NCBI RefSeq assembly: GCF_036898095.1
Contig: NC_090739.1
Coordinates: 60,557,901-60,621,900 of the forward strand
Direction of reading: 5' to 3'
DNA from: Palaemon carinicauda
Lineage: Eukaryota > Arthropoda > Malacostraca > Decapoda > Palaemonidae
DNA length: 64,000 nucleotides
The position numbers and the translations under genes are program-made. The notes under the pieces were generated by a model. The model did no database searches, was not told where the DNA came from, and saw nothing but the letters and a program-made list of their open reading frames with translations. Shown here piece by piece: positions 20,046 through 30,049 of the stretch (the first letter of the stretch is position 1; each line of letters begins with the position of its first letter).

Positions 20046-22109
20046 GTACACATGATTAATAAGTACTATACTGTTGTATACTAACCTAAATTTACAGCAA
20101 TAGAATTAGAGAAAATAGTTGAATATGCTCACTTAAGGGTCCTGGCCGGAATGCCAATACTGTATATGGGGGTCTATGAAGAAAAACAGAAAATCATGAA
20201 AAAAATTTACTGAGCTTTGTATGGCAATGGAGAATGCATATACAGAATATTTTGTCAAAATTCCTCTTATATTCTTAGTTACAGGATAATTAGTAAAAGT
20301 AACTCGATAAACCAAAAACATTGTCCCATGCAAGAAAATGTAGTATTTCTTCTGTTATAGTAAATTTTAATAATTACAGTTTAATGTAAAACTGTGAGCA
20401 ATGGCATCTGTATAGATTCCATGAGTCACAAAACTATGTATTACATGGTAATTACACCCTTCAGCCTTCACTCCTACCACAAATCTCATAGAGAGTACAC
20501 GTTTGAGTTTGACCTCTGACATTCACTCGTTTTTACGTCTTTTTCTCGGTTTCGACAAGAATTTCATCATGCCAAAGAGGAAAGGACAATTTCAACATCT
20601 CACTAACATAAGGAAGAAGAAAATTCGCTCTAAAAAGAGTTCAGAAGTGGGTAATATCGGCAAAATTAGCGTAGTTAGTGAAGGAGAGAGATAATGAAGG
20701 AGCGACCATCTCGCCTAAAGAAGCAAGATATTGAGCAAAGGGATCTTTATTTATTATTAGATTATGATATAAATAGCTTTGTTTTGGTTTAATAATATCC
20801 AAAAAGGAATAAAATTCATAATATTCATGATTTATTAATATTGTCTTTGTAAAAATACAAAGAAAAGCTTTGAATGCTTGTATCTCAAAATTATACCTAT
20901 TGACCTTCAAATTCTATCATCTCTTAGTTTTAAATATATTGCATTGAAATTTGGTACATAACTTAGACATAAGTATATTGTATTGAAATTTGGTACATAA
21001 CTTAGAAAGACATTATAAAATTATCAAACGTTACCCTTTTTTCCAATTTTTTTTTCATATTTTTCTTCTCAATTTTTTCCCCTGATTTTCAGGGTTTATT
21101 TTTTTACCATAATGAAAAACTCATATACAGCAAAAAAATTACTTTTAGAAAAAAATTCTATATAGAATTTGAAAAACACTCTTTTTCAAGATAAATGGCC
21201 CTGGCGTTTCAAAACCAAAGGTCAGAGGCATAAATCCTTTGCAGTTTGGAGATGTCCTAAGTCACCTTATTAAGTGGTATGAATGTTAAAGACCTGTACT
21301 TGAAAATCTGCCCCCTTAAATTAAAGAAACGGGAAAAAATTGATACGTGTCCTTTGTTACCTTAAAACCACGAGCACAGCATTCCTCCTTGCCAATGAAT
21401 GTTTTCTGAGGCGTTTACATCCAAAATATACCTGTGAAAAAATGAAGAATGTTTTGAATTACAGTACCATTAATTCAAATGGCAAAACTAGATTCTTACA
21501 ACCTTACTATACCCATCTGCAGCAGACACGTCTCTTATGTTAAAGAAATTAAACAAGATTTAAACATTAATTACATAAACATACACTCAAAATGCAAACA
21601 TTTAAATAAATCAAATACTGTACGGTACCGTATTTACAGGTACTGAAGATACCAAAAAGTAATTCAAATTGGCAAAACTAAGATTCGTACAACCGTACTG
21701 AGTGCATCTATGGCAAACGTGTCTCTCTACGTTAAGGAAAACAAACAAGATTTAAGCATTTACTTACGCTCAGAATACAAAAATTTGAATAATAAATCAA
21801 GTACAGTACTCTTATGTATAGTATGCAGCAAAACTGGTGATACTTTTTTATTTTTACTTCAGACAAGCATTGTTCTTAAATTTCCTCTTGGTATTAAATT
21901 TTACATTTCTCTTTGTAATCATGTGTATGTATGAGCCAACGTTGGTCACTTGTCATGGATAATTTCATCAATGAATAATGTTAGATCATTAAAAAAAAAA
22001 ACATTTCATGCTAAAATGATATTTCAGAACAAATATTGAATATGTTACTGTAGCACGAATCCCTTTGTCAATGTGACTCCGCGAGAGTCAGTTAGACTAG
22101 ACTTTGATC
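20046..22109. other. AT-rich stretch without genes
   Basis: No coding region recognised. It contains two 25-bp direct repeats (ATTGAAATTTGGTACATAAC) at about 20,945 and 20,985. Two units of roughly 190 bp (about 21,440-21,635 and 21,640-21,830) share AATTCAAATGGCAAAACTA-like and AAACAAGATTTAA phrases, and a third diverged unit lies at 23,880-24,070. The sequence separates the two halves of Tigger-3. Confidence 0.5.
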
Positions 22110-22117
22110 TGTCTTGA

Positions 22118-22150
<33 letters not shown>

Positions 22151-22775
22151 TACTACTTGCTAAGCTGCAACCCTAGTTGGAAAAACAGGGTACTATAAGC
22201 CTAGGGGCTCCAACAGGGACAATAGCTCAGTGAGGAAAGGAAACAAAGAAAAATAAAATATTTTAGAAATGCAACATTAAAATGAATATCTCCTATATAA
22301 ACTATAAAAACTTTAACAAAACAAGAGGAAGAGAAATAAGATAAAATAGTGTGCCTGAGTGCACCTTCAAGCAAGACAACTCTATCTCAAGACAGTTGAA
22401 GACAATGGTACAGAGGCTATGGCACTACCCAAGATTAGAGAACAATGGTTTGATTTTGGAGTATAATTCTCCTAGAAGAGCTGCTTACCATAGCTAAAAA
22501 GTTCTACCCTTACAAAGAGGAAAGTGTCCACCGAACAATTACAAAGCAGTAAGAAGAATTGTTTGGTAATCTCAGTGTTGCCAGTTGTATGAGGGCAGCG
22601 GAGAATATGCAAAGAATAGGCCAGACTATTCGGTGTGTGAGTAGGCAAAGGGGAAATGAACCGTAAATAGATAGAAGGATCCAATGTACTACTGTCTGGT
22701 CAGTCAAAAACCCCATAGCTCTTCAGTGGGTAGTATCTCAATGGGTGGCTGGTGCCCTCTCCAACCTACTACCTT
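22110..22775 (+). repeat. Dispersed interspersed repeat, copy B
   Basis: Begins with a (TTA)n run and TTGCTAAGCTGCAACCCTAG, continues through CAGTGAGGAAAGGAAACAA and ATGGTACAGAGGCTATGGCA, and ends GGTGCCCTCTCCAACCTACTA. The 3-prime half matches copy A (6,112-6,563) in inverse orientation. It is non-coding and I associate it with decapod genomes from memory. Confidence 0.65.
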
Positions 22776-24099
22776 AGGATTCAAACTGGGAAAAACAGCG
22801 TCTAGATTAAGCTGAGTGCTCTTGTTTAATGATGATAACTTTTGCATTTGGGATATGATTTTAAATTTATAACTTAATTTTTGCTTATGTTGTTTTGTGT
22901 TTATAAAACAAACTGTTAGTTAAGATCGTGATTTCAAAACTTGTAATAAATTATTACAAGTTATAGTTTATAGTCAATGCTACTTGTATAATTTTAGTCT
23001 CCCAATAGGTTTCTTCAGTCTGAGGAAAAATTAATAAATAAATAAATAAATAAATAAATAAAATAGATGAGCTAGTTGGTGAGTTATTTTCACTCTTAGA
23101 AATACAATTGATTCTACCTTTCTATTTTACTTTTACTTTACGAATGGAAGACCATAATCAGGTCAGACATATTCAGCCACACGTGTTAAATGCAGATTCA
23201 ATACAAAGATAATGACGTATCCTAAATAATGACAATAATAATAATAATAGAGTCTAGGCCTATGCTATTGGCTTTATAGCTCTTCGTCGTCTTCTGCGTT
23301 TGTGCAGCAGTGGGGTCTCACCTCTAAGGATAACTTTTCTATTTTTCTCCTTCATTGTATGGATTAGCCTTCTATAAAAAGTTGTTTCGTTGATGTCAAG
23401 ACGATTAGTTATATCTATTTATTCTATAGAGAAACTGGTGGAATAAGCTTTACTGGAGTTACAATTGTCCAGTAGCTGTTGGGTAGCTCAAGGCATATTT
23501 GACAGATGACTTGCTTATGAGAGTGCCACTGCTAGTTGATGTCCCGTTAGACCACGCCCACAACTACATCCCCGATACGTTCTTTACATTATATACATAA
23601 TTATGGTAGCTAAAAAGTCACTCATTATTAATTTTTTTTCTCATTTTTATCATAATTACAGATTATTGGGTTAATTTTTCCATAATGATCTAGCTGATAT
23701 TTTGATAAAAATATAGCATAAATTCTCAAAAATCATGCTTAATGAACTGTATCTTTTATTGAGTGAAGTTTCGAAATGCTTCGTCCCGGGAACCTAGTTT
23801 CATTAGAAATATGAAGAATGTGAGAGTTGCCAGTTAGTGACTTTCGTACAAAAATCACTAAATTCAGGTATCTCCAGTTTTGCTGTATACTCTACAGGCA
23901 GTGAAGGTACCAAACAATAATTCAAATAGTTTCCTATAATATCTACTGCTAACACGTACCTTTACGTTAAGGCAAATTTTAGGCTAAAAGGAAACTATAT
24001 TTTAACAAATTAACTACGTAAACTAACAATCCCTACAGAACATAAGAATTTTAAATAAAAAATGTCTTTAAGCTTACCATTTTCATTTATATTTCATAC
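22776..24099. other. AT-rich stretch without genes
   Basis: Contains an (AATA)n run at about 23,030-23,062 and a third copy of the ~190-bp repeat (23,880-24,070). No coding region is recognised. Confidence 0.45.
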
Positions 24100-24660
24100 T
24101 TGTTCATGCTTTTACCTCTTCTCCGTGATGAGCTTTTGAGTCGCGTCCAGGAAACGTGCCACTACCCCATGGTCCGCAGAATCTTTTTTTTTTTCAACCC
24201 AAAATACCACAAACTTATCAAACCAACCTTTGCTGGCTTGGAAAGGTGTCTGCTAGGTTGCGGCACCTTAGTTTTCGTAAAATGGTGGAGTAGAGACCTG
24301 GATTTCTCATTGGTGATGAGCAAGTTGACGGTGATGCCCTTATAATGATGGTCCTCGATCCACAAAGAAAGGGTATTCTCCATCTTAATCATGCCCTTTT
24401 CCCCACCCTGGACACAACCTTCACACCGCGATGGGCACTAGCAGCCACGGCAGCATGAGTCTTCACCGCATTTTTTTCTATGTACCTCAGTACCCTTATT
24501 CACGCCAAAAAATCATCCAACGGCAATGTATTCTATCTCCTCCTTTCACTAATCCACCACCTTAACCTTTTTTTTAAGGGTCATGACCTCTTTTTGTCGT
24601 TTAGCAGACTCTTTGGACGTAGAAGCCTCTCACTCGAGGGCCATGATCTTAAAACAGAGG
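24100..24660 (-). pseudogene. Tigger-like transposase N-terminal part (Tigger-3)
   Basis: On the minus strand pieces read KEVMTLKKKVKVVD, then FFGVNKGTEV (helix-turn-helix region), then IKMENTLSLWIEDHHYKGI and SKPAKVGL. These are the start of a TIGD-type transposase in the expected order, broken by stops and frameshifts. It has the same strand as the C-terminal half at 18,900-20,045 and is probably the same element, split by about 4 kb of inserted or expanded AT-rich DNA. Confidence 0.65.
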
Positions 24661-25557
24661 CACGGCAAAGTTGGGCAAAATATGTTGACATGATTTGGAA
24701 GAGGTACACACTTGGACACATGAAGCACGAGTGAGGCCTAGTCAGCAAGAGATTGGATATGTGCTGGGCAGAGTAGGAAGTGGCGCAAAGCAAGCTGGGT
24801 ACTAAGAAGTGTGGGCTGTTTGAAATCGTCGCGCCGCGAGAATACTTCTTATGAACCTGCCAATATGTGATTTTTTATTTAATGTTATATGTTTCTCTGT
24901 GTCACAAGAGCAAATTTATGAAGAATGGACCTGCGAAAAGAGAGGAAGGATTCTAATTATATTGCTGCCATACCTTTCGAATGTATGACCATGGTCCTCA
25001 ATATGCAAGTTGCTTGCTGCAACAATTTCAGGTAAATATTTTAGTTTTTCTTTTTAAAGAATACATATTGATGGTCATGTGTAATTATAAAATTGTTCAT
25101 GAAGTAATAAATCTTGTAAATCACAAACTTCATTTCCGTACTCGTCCAATTCCAACCAACGTTCAGGCAGCTTTTTCTTGTTGCGAAAAATTGTTAGAAA
25201 TTTTGTGTATCATTACTCGATAATTTGATAATGGGAATAATATAACTCGGTAACACACTGAAAAGAAATCATTTGGTTTACCAGCGACCCACAGGACATG
25301 TGACGTGAATTCTGCAAAGAATGACCTGCTAAATATGTAAACCCTTTACTGTTTTCTTGCAAGAAATGACAGAAAATGATAACTTAGCAAGCAAAAGTAT
25401 TTAATTTTTATAAGGTAAAAGAAAATATATTTCTTCTAAGAAAATATTTGTCCTATTAGTGTGCTTTCATTAGATAAATATTGATCCATTATCAGAGATA
25501 AAGTAAAACTTGCGTGGAGTCAAATATATGCTAAGCAGTACTCCTAACATCTGATAC
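24661..25557. other. Intergenic; AT-rich dispersed repeat next to DIRS-B
   Basis: Around 24,780-24,840 a GGGCTGTTTGAAATCGTCGC stretch resembles 18,300-18,320. From 25,180 to 25,470 it carries the AT-rich family (ACTCGATAATTTGATAATGG and GGTAACACACTGAAA) also seen at 5,820-6,060. A related stretch lies on the other side of DIRS-B at 34,140-34,420, suggesting DIRS-B landed in this repeat. No gene is seen. Confidence 0.45.
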
Positions 25558-25606
25558 AAAAAACGGATTTTGAGCGAAGCGAAAAATCTATTTTTGGGTG
25601 AGATAG

Positions 25607-25947
25607 CCATGGCGTCCTGATGGAAGGATCCTTTTTGGTAGCTTCCTTGGGTAATCACTACTAGGATTTTCCCAGAGAATTAAACCACAGGTTATCACAG
25701 AATTCTAACTAATGGAGCGAGTATCCTAAGGGTTTCCCCTTAAGACATCGTGTATCAACAGGGGACACGCATGTATAAACGTGCCACATAGCTATCTGCA
25801 CCCCATATAGAGTTAACGCTTCAATATGGCGGACAGGGAGTGGCTGGGAGCTGAGCCGCAGCCAATCTAGATGTGGCGATATCGGTACTCGCGATGTAAA
25901 CAGACGGACGCCATTGCTTTTGATGACGTCACGTCCGTCCTCATTCC
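25607..25947 (-). repeat. DIRS-B 3-prime inverted terminal repeat
   Basis: Begins GCCATGGCGTCCTGATGGAA and ends GTCCGTCCTCATTCC; near-identical reverse complement of 33,775-34,113. Contains TGATGACGTCA, a CRE-like palindrome that could be a transcription-factor site (inference). Confidence 0.92.
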
Positions 25948-26024
25948 GAAAGTCTGGAGCTCGCTCATCACCATGATACAGCGGCGCAGGGCGGGACCTG
26001 ATAACAGACAGGGTGGGTCCATCA

Positions 26025-26108
26025 GGACGCCATGGCTATCTCACCCAAAAATAGATTTTTCGCTTCGCTCAAAATCCGTTTTTTGGGCTCAAGCCATGGC
26101 GTCCTGAT
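26025..26108 (-). repeat. DIRS-B internal complementary region
   Basis: Plus-strand reading: the complement of the 3-prime terminus (CCATGGCTATCTCACCCAAA to CAAAATCCG) runs directly, across a T6 run, into the complement of the 5-prime terminus (GGGCTCAAGCCATGGCGTCC). This end-to-end junction is the DIRS hallmark. Confidence 0.92.
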
Positions 26109-26918
26109 GGAAGAGTACCAGAGAATGTTTATCGTGGTAGACTTTTTCCCCTTTATAAGTAAGTGCTAAAACATTGAGCCGAAAGCATAGTGGTCTATAC
26201 TAGAGCTACCGTGAGGCAGTTGCCTTCCTGCCCCCCTGGCATGGAAGTCCCCACGGGCTATGCTGAGATCAAAGTGGTCATGGGAAGGCTATTCATATAG
26301 GCTGAAGGAACAATGAGATCCATAAGATAAGTCAGAGCGATTTGGTATTCGCGTCGAAACAAACTTGAAGAAGTGGTGGTTGTACACTTCGTGCATGGAG
26401 TTGACTCATCTTCATAATTGAGTAAGTATTCGCTAAGGAAACTTACTTGCTCTATATAAATAAATGCCCGGAGTAAATCCTGGCATTTTCCTTAACCAAG
26501 AATAAAGGGTAATAAAACTATGACAATTAGTATATTTCATAGTAAGAAAGGAGCAAGGGAGACGCACAAGTAATAAAATAGACATTTTATTATATAATTG
26601 CAGGTAAATCAATACATGTCATGCAATAAATAGTAAAAAACATTTACATTGATAAAAATGTACATAGTCATAAAGGCGTGCTCTTGAGTCTGAAAGGGAA
26701 GAATCAAGTATTAGTAGGCACTCGTTCTACGGAACGTTAGTCTTTATGTAACACACGTCATGCACGTGGCATGTAGCACTCATGTGGTAATCTACTATGA
26801 CATTTCACCTGAGGTAAGAACAGTTAAAGAAAACACAAGGTGGTTTCTGCTTCACTACGTATCACTTGAGGGTCAACATAGGCACCCGACGAGTTAGAGT
26901 CCCTAATAACTCACTGTT
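26109..26918 (-). other. DIRS-B 3-prime untranslated region
   Basis: About 800 bp between the YR stop and the internal complementary region; no open frame of note and no recognised site. Confidence 0.6.
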
Positions 26919-29729
26919 CTAAGCAGAGTTCAGAGCAGGTTTCATAACACTACCTGCGGCTACCACAAAATGTTTCACTTCGTGCACTTGTTTCGCATAA
27001 TGTTTAAAGAAAACACGCGAGGATTTCCAGCCTGTATAGTTCTTGAGGCTTTCGAAATCCATACTCTGAAAGAAATTCAGAGACGAAGCGACTTTCCTAG
27101 GATCATGACCAGCGGGTGTACTGTCTGGATCCGCTCTGCTAATGAAGTAGGTGATTTTTGCTCTCAATTGTTTCAGTGACAGGTCGCTGCCCGATGTTTC
27201 TCCTTTGAAGAGTTGGCCTCCACCAAAGTTTGAAGTTCTATGAAGATAGACCTTAAGGCTCTCTACTGGACATAGAGAGGCATCTTCCTTCAAGGGGCAT
27301 ATCCTCCACGGGCCCCATCGTTTGGTAGGTAATTCGTTCTTTGCGAGAAACGTCGGATCAGGGAAGAGGGAGAGGTCTCCTGAATCGTTGAAAACGATAT
27401 GTCCCTCTTCTCTAGATAGTGCCACTATTTCGCTGACTCGGGCTCCCGAAGCTAGAGCGAAGAGAAATATAACTTTCTGAGTCAGGTCCTTAAGAGGGCA
27501 TGAATCATTGTCCAAGTTGGAGGCGAAGTGGAGAACTTTGTCTAGAGACCAAGTGATTGGTCTCGGAGGGGGTGCCGGTCGTAAACGGGCACAGGCCTTC
27601 GGTAGTTTGTTGAAGATGTCGCTAGACAGATCTATTTGGAAGGCGTATGACAAAGGTCTAGTCAAGGCTGATTTGCAAGTAGAAATCGTGTTGGCTGCCA
27701 AGCCTTGTCCATGAAGGTGAATGAAGAAGGACATGCAAAAATCTATGGTGATTTTCGGGGGGTTCTTTGCCTTGACGAAGGAGACCCATTTCCTCCAAGA
27801 CGATTCGTATTGCCTTCTCGTGGATTCGGTCTTGTATTCCTCGAGGAAGTCTAGACTCTTCTTCGAAATCCCAAACCTTTTCTTAGCGGCTAGGGTGAGA
27901 AAATCATGAGATGAAGGTCCTTGATTTTCGATGATGAAGCGAAGACAGTCGACTTCTGTATTTGCTGGGAGAGAACTGGGTCCGGGAGGGGGATCAGCGT
28001 TGGCTGCATCTCCAGGATCAAGGGGTACCAGTTGCTGCGGGGCCACTTGGGAGCCACTAGAGCTGCTGTCCCTTTGAAGGTTCTCAATTTGGAGAGGACT
28101 TTCAGCAGAAGATTGGTGGGAGGGAACAGGTAAATCTTGGCCCATCTGTTCCAATCCAAGGTCATGGCATCCACCGCTTCCGCTTTGGGGTCCTCGTACG
28201 GGGCTACATATCGAGGAAGTTGATGGTTGTCGCTCGTTGCGAAGAGGTCGATCTGGAGTTCTGGGACTCTGTGAGAGATGAAGGAGAATGATCTTGCGTC
28301 TAGAGACCATTCCGACTCTATCGGGTTTGTCCGAGATAGAGCGTCCGCTGTCACATTGCGGAATCCTTGTAGGTGAACTGCAGACAGGTGCCATTTCTTC
28401 CTTTCTGCCAGACGGAAGATTGTCAGGAGCACCTGATTTATCTTGGGCGATCTTGAGCCCTGGCGATTGAGACAACGCACTACCACAGAGCTGTCCAGGG
28501 TCAGGCGAATGTGTATCGACGGGGGCGGGGAGAGTTTCTTCAGCGTCAGAAGAACCGCCATGGCCTCCAAGATGTTGATGTGAAACGTCTTGAATAGGGG
28601 AGACCAAGTGCCTTGAGCCTGTTTTTGGTGGGAGTGACCTCCCCAACCCTCCAACGAAGCGTCCGTATGGATGTTGAGAGATGGAGGTGGGTGTTGGAGA
28701 GGAAGGGACCTTTTTAGGGCCCTCGCTTCTGACCACGGCTTTAGAAGAAGTCGAAGTCTGCTTGGGAGCCGTCTCTTGAGGTCTCTTCGAGCGATGGATG
28801 CGGAACGTCTCCAGACTCCCGCTGCATCCTTTAGCTGTGCACGAAGCACTGGGTTTGTGATCGAGGCGAACTGTAGAGAGCCTAGAACTTGTTCCTGCTG
28901 GCGTCTCGAGATCCGTTTGGATTTTAACAGTCGCTTGACAGACCCTGCTATTTCCTTCCTTTTCTTTGCTGGAATGGAAAGGCGGTGTGACTGAAGATTC
29001 CAGTGGATGCCTAACCATTGGAACTTCTGAGCTGGAGATAGGCGAGACTTTTTCTCGTTTATCTGGAATCCCAGGTGTTCGAGAAACTGGGTAACTTTTC
29101 TGCAGGATTCTATACAATCCTCGGGCGAGGGCGCCCACACTAGCCAGTCGTCGAGGTAGGCCATCACCTGGACGTTTCGGATGCGGAGCTGTTGTACTAC
29201 TGCGTCCGCTAGCTTTGTGAATATCCGAGGGGCCACGTTGAGTCCGAAGGGCATGGCCCGGAAGGCATAGCTTTTCCGTTGGAGTCGGAATCCTAGGTAG
29301 GAGGAAGCGTGATGGTTCATTGGTATGTGCCAGTATGCGTCCGCCAGGTCTATCGAGACCGTGAAAGACCCTCGAGGCAGGAGGGTTCTGATCTGTTGAA
29401 GAGTCAGCATCTTGAACTTGTTGTTCGATATGAATACGTTGAGGGGGGATAAGTCCAGAATGACTCTGAGTCTGTCTGAGTCTTTCTTGGGAACACAAAA
29501 CAGTCTCCCTTGGAACCTTGTGGACTTCACCCTTCTTATCACCTTCTTGTTCAAGAGGTCTAGCACATATTCTTCCAGGAGGGGGGTTGAACGTTGGAAG
29601 AATTGCTGGAAGGTTGGGGGTGGTTGCGCCCAGCTCCAGCCCAGACCTTTCTTGATGATGCTGTGTGCCCAGGAGTTGAAGGTCCAGCGATCCTGGAAGT
29701 GGCGGAGTCTTCCTCCCACCGGAAGCACT
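26919..29729 (-). CDS. DIRS-B tyrosine recombinase frame (gag frame after UGA)
   Basis: The frame is open from just after the gag UGA (29,730-29,732) to 26,919. Its first ~600 codons lie over RT/RNase H and code for a Ser/Pro/Arg-rich sequence of no known fold. The recombinase begins near 27,990 (DCLRFIIENQG). A SAM-like core-binding part (TRRQYESSWRKWVSF) is followed by the catalytic domain with ASGARVSE (Arg), HDPRKVA (His-x-x-Arg) and FKHYAK, whose Tyr is at 26,997-26,999. It would integrate the circular DNA without target duplication. Where translation starts is unclear: the first codon often reported is a TTG at 29,498, so UGA readthrough, a spliced mRNA or reinitiation are all possible. 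Confidence 0.9.
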   Translation of the reverse strand, partial: SASGGRKTPPLPGSLDLQLLGTQHHQERSGLELGATTPNLPAILPTFNPPPGRICARPLEQEGDKKGEVHKVPRETVLCSQERLRQTQSHSGLIPPQRIHIEQQVQDADSSTDQNPPASRVFHGLDRPGGRILAHTNEPSRFLLPRIPTPTEKLCLPGHALRTQRGPSDIHKASGRSSTTAPHPKRPGDGLPRRLASVGALARGLYRILQKSYPVSRTPGIPDKREKVSPISSSEVPMVRHPLESSVTPPFHSSKEKEGNSRVCQATVKIQTDLETPAGTSSRLSTVRLDHKPSASCTAKGCSGSLETFRIHRSKRPQETAPKQTSTSSKAVVRSEGPKKVPSSPTPTSISQHPYGRFVGGLGRSLPPKTGSRHLVSPIQDVSHQHLGGHGGSSDAEETLPAPVDTHSPDPGQLCGSALSQSPGLKIAQDKSGAPDNLPSGRKEEMAPVCSSPTRIPQCDSGRSISDKPDRVGMVSRRKIILLHLSQSPRTPDRPLRNERQPSTSSICSPVRGPQSGSGGCHDLGLEQMGQDLPVPSHQSSAESPLQIENLQRDSSSSGSQVAPQQLVPLDPGDAANADPPPGPSSLPANTEVDCLRFIIENQGPSSHDFLTLAAKKRFGISKKSLDFLEEYKTESTRRQYESSWRKWVSFVKAKNPPKITIDFCMSFFIHLHGQGLAANTISTCKSALTRPLSYAFQIDLSSDIFNKLPKACARLRPAPPPRPITWSLDKVLHFASNLDNDSCPLKDLTQKVIFLFALASGARVSEIVALSREEGHIVFNDSGDLSLFPDPTFLAKNELPTKRWGPWRICPLKEDASLCPVESLKVYLHRTSNFGGGQLFKGETSGSDLSLKQLRAKITYFISRADPDSTPAGHDPRKVASSLNFFQSMDFESLKNYTGWKSSRVFFKHYAKQVHEVKHFVVAAGSVMKPALNSA

Positions 29730-30049
29730 TCATTGCTTCTGGGGTCCCGAGGACTTGCTGCCTCGGCCGCTAGCTCCCTGTCCTCCTCTGCCTCTGGAGG
29801 GCCGGCGAGAGGAATCTCTGCCGGAACCCCTGCCTGAGCTTCTACCCTTGGGACGAAAGGTAGTGGAGTGCTGCTCGAAGGCGGGGTTGAAGGCCGGTGA
29901 TGAGGACAAAACCGGCTGTGGGACCAACTGAAAGGTCTGTGGCGGCTGAGCGGCCACTTGGGGAGTAGCGGGTGCCGGAAACTGACGTCTGTGCTGACGT
30001 TGCTGGGGTCTATGCTTCGACTGCTTCCTCTTAGGCTGAGGACCGTCAT
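27890..30049 (-). CDS. DIRS-B reverse transcriptase / RNase H polyprotein
   Basis: ATG at 30,049, 719 codons, +1 relative to gag and overlapping its last 320 nt. The N-terminal ~110 residues are Pro/Ser-rich. RT has VILDLSPLN, SIDLADAYWHIPM, MPFGLNVAP and YLDDWLV. RNase H has NIHTDAS, NILEAMAV, TLDSSVV and TADALSR. The C-terminal DIRS block follows (ELQIDLFAT, DAMTLDWNRW, LVAPKWPRSNW). All catalytic acids are present and no stop interrupts, so the protein could be active. Its closest relative here is the decayed RT of DIRS-C (44,800-46,480). Confidence 0.93.
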   Translation of the reverse strand: MTVLSLRGSSRSIDPSNVSTDVSFRHPLLPKWPLSRHRPFSWSHSRFCPHHRPSTPPSSSTPLPFVPRVEAQAGVPAEIPLAGPPEAEEDRELAAEAASPRDPRSNEVLPVGGRLRHFQDRWTFNSWAHSIIKKGLGWSWAQPPPTFQQFFQRSTPLLEEYVLDLLNKKVIRRVKSTRFQGRLFCVPKKDSDRLRVILDLSPLNVFISNNKFKMLTLQQIRTLLPRGSFTVSIDLADAYWHIPMNHHASSYLGFRLQRKSYAFRAMPFGLNVAPRIFTKLADAVVQQLRIRNVQVMAYLDDWLVWAPSPEDCIESCRKVTQFLEHLGFQINEKKSRLSPAQKFQWLGIHWNLQSHRLSIPAKKRKEIAGSVKRLLKSKRISRRQQEQVLGSLQFASITNPVLRAQLKDAAGVWRRSASIARRDLKRRLPSRLRLLLKPWSEARALKRSLPLQHPPPSLNIHTDASLEGWGGHSHQKQAQGTWSPLFKTFHINILEAMAVLLTLKKLSPPPSIHIRLTLDSSVVVRCLNRQGSRSPKINQVLLTIFRLAERKKWHLSAVHLQGFRNVTADALSRTNPIESEWSLDARSFSFISHRVPELQIDLFATSDNHQLPRYVAPYEDPKAEAVDAMTLDWNRWAKIYLFPPTNLLLKVLSKLRTFKGTAALVAPKWPRSNWYPLILEMQPTLIPLPDPVLSQQIQKSTVFASSSKIKDLHLMIFSP

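Noticed and set aside
20503..20694. A small Lys/Arg-rich host protein (starting at an upstream ATG near 20,503)
   Set aside because: Sixty-odd codons in AT-rich repeat DNA with no splice context or similarity; not supportable as a gene.
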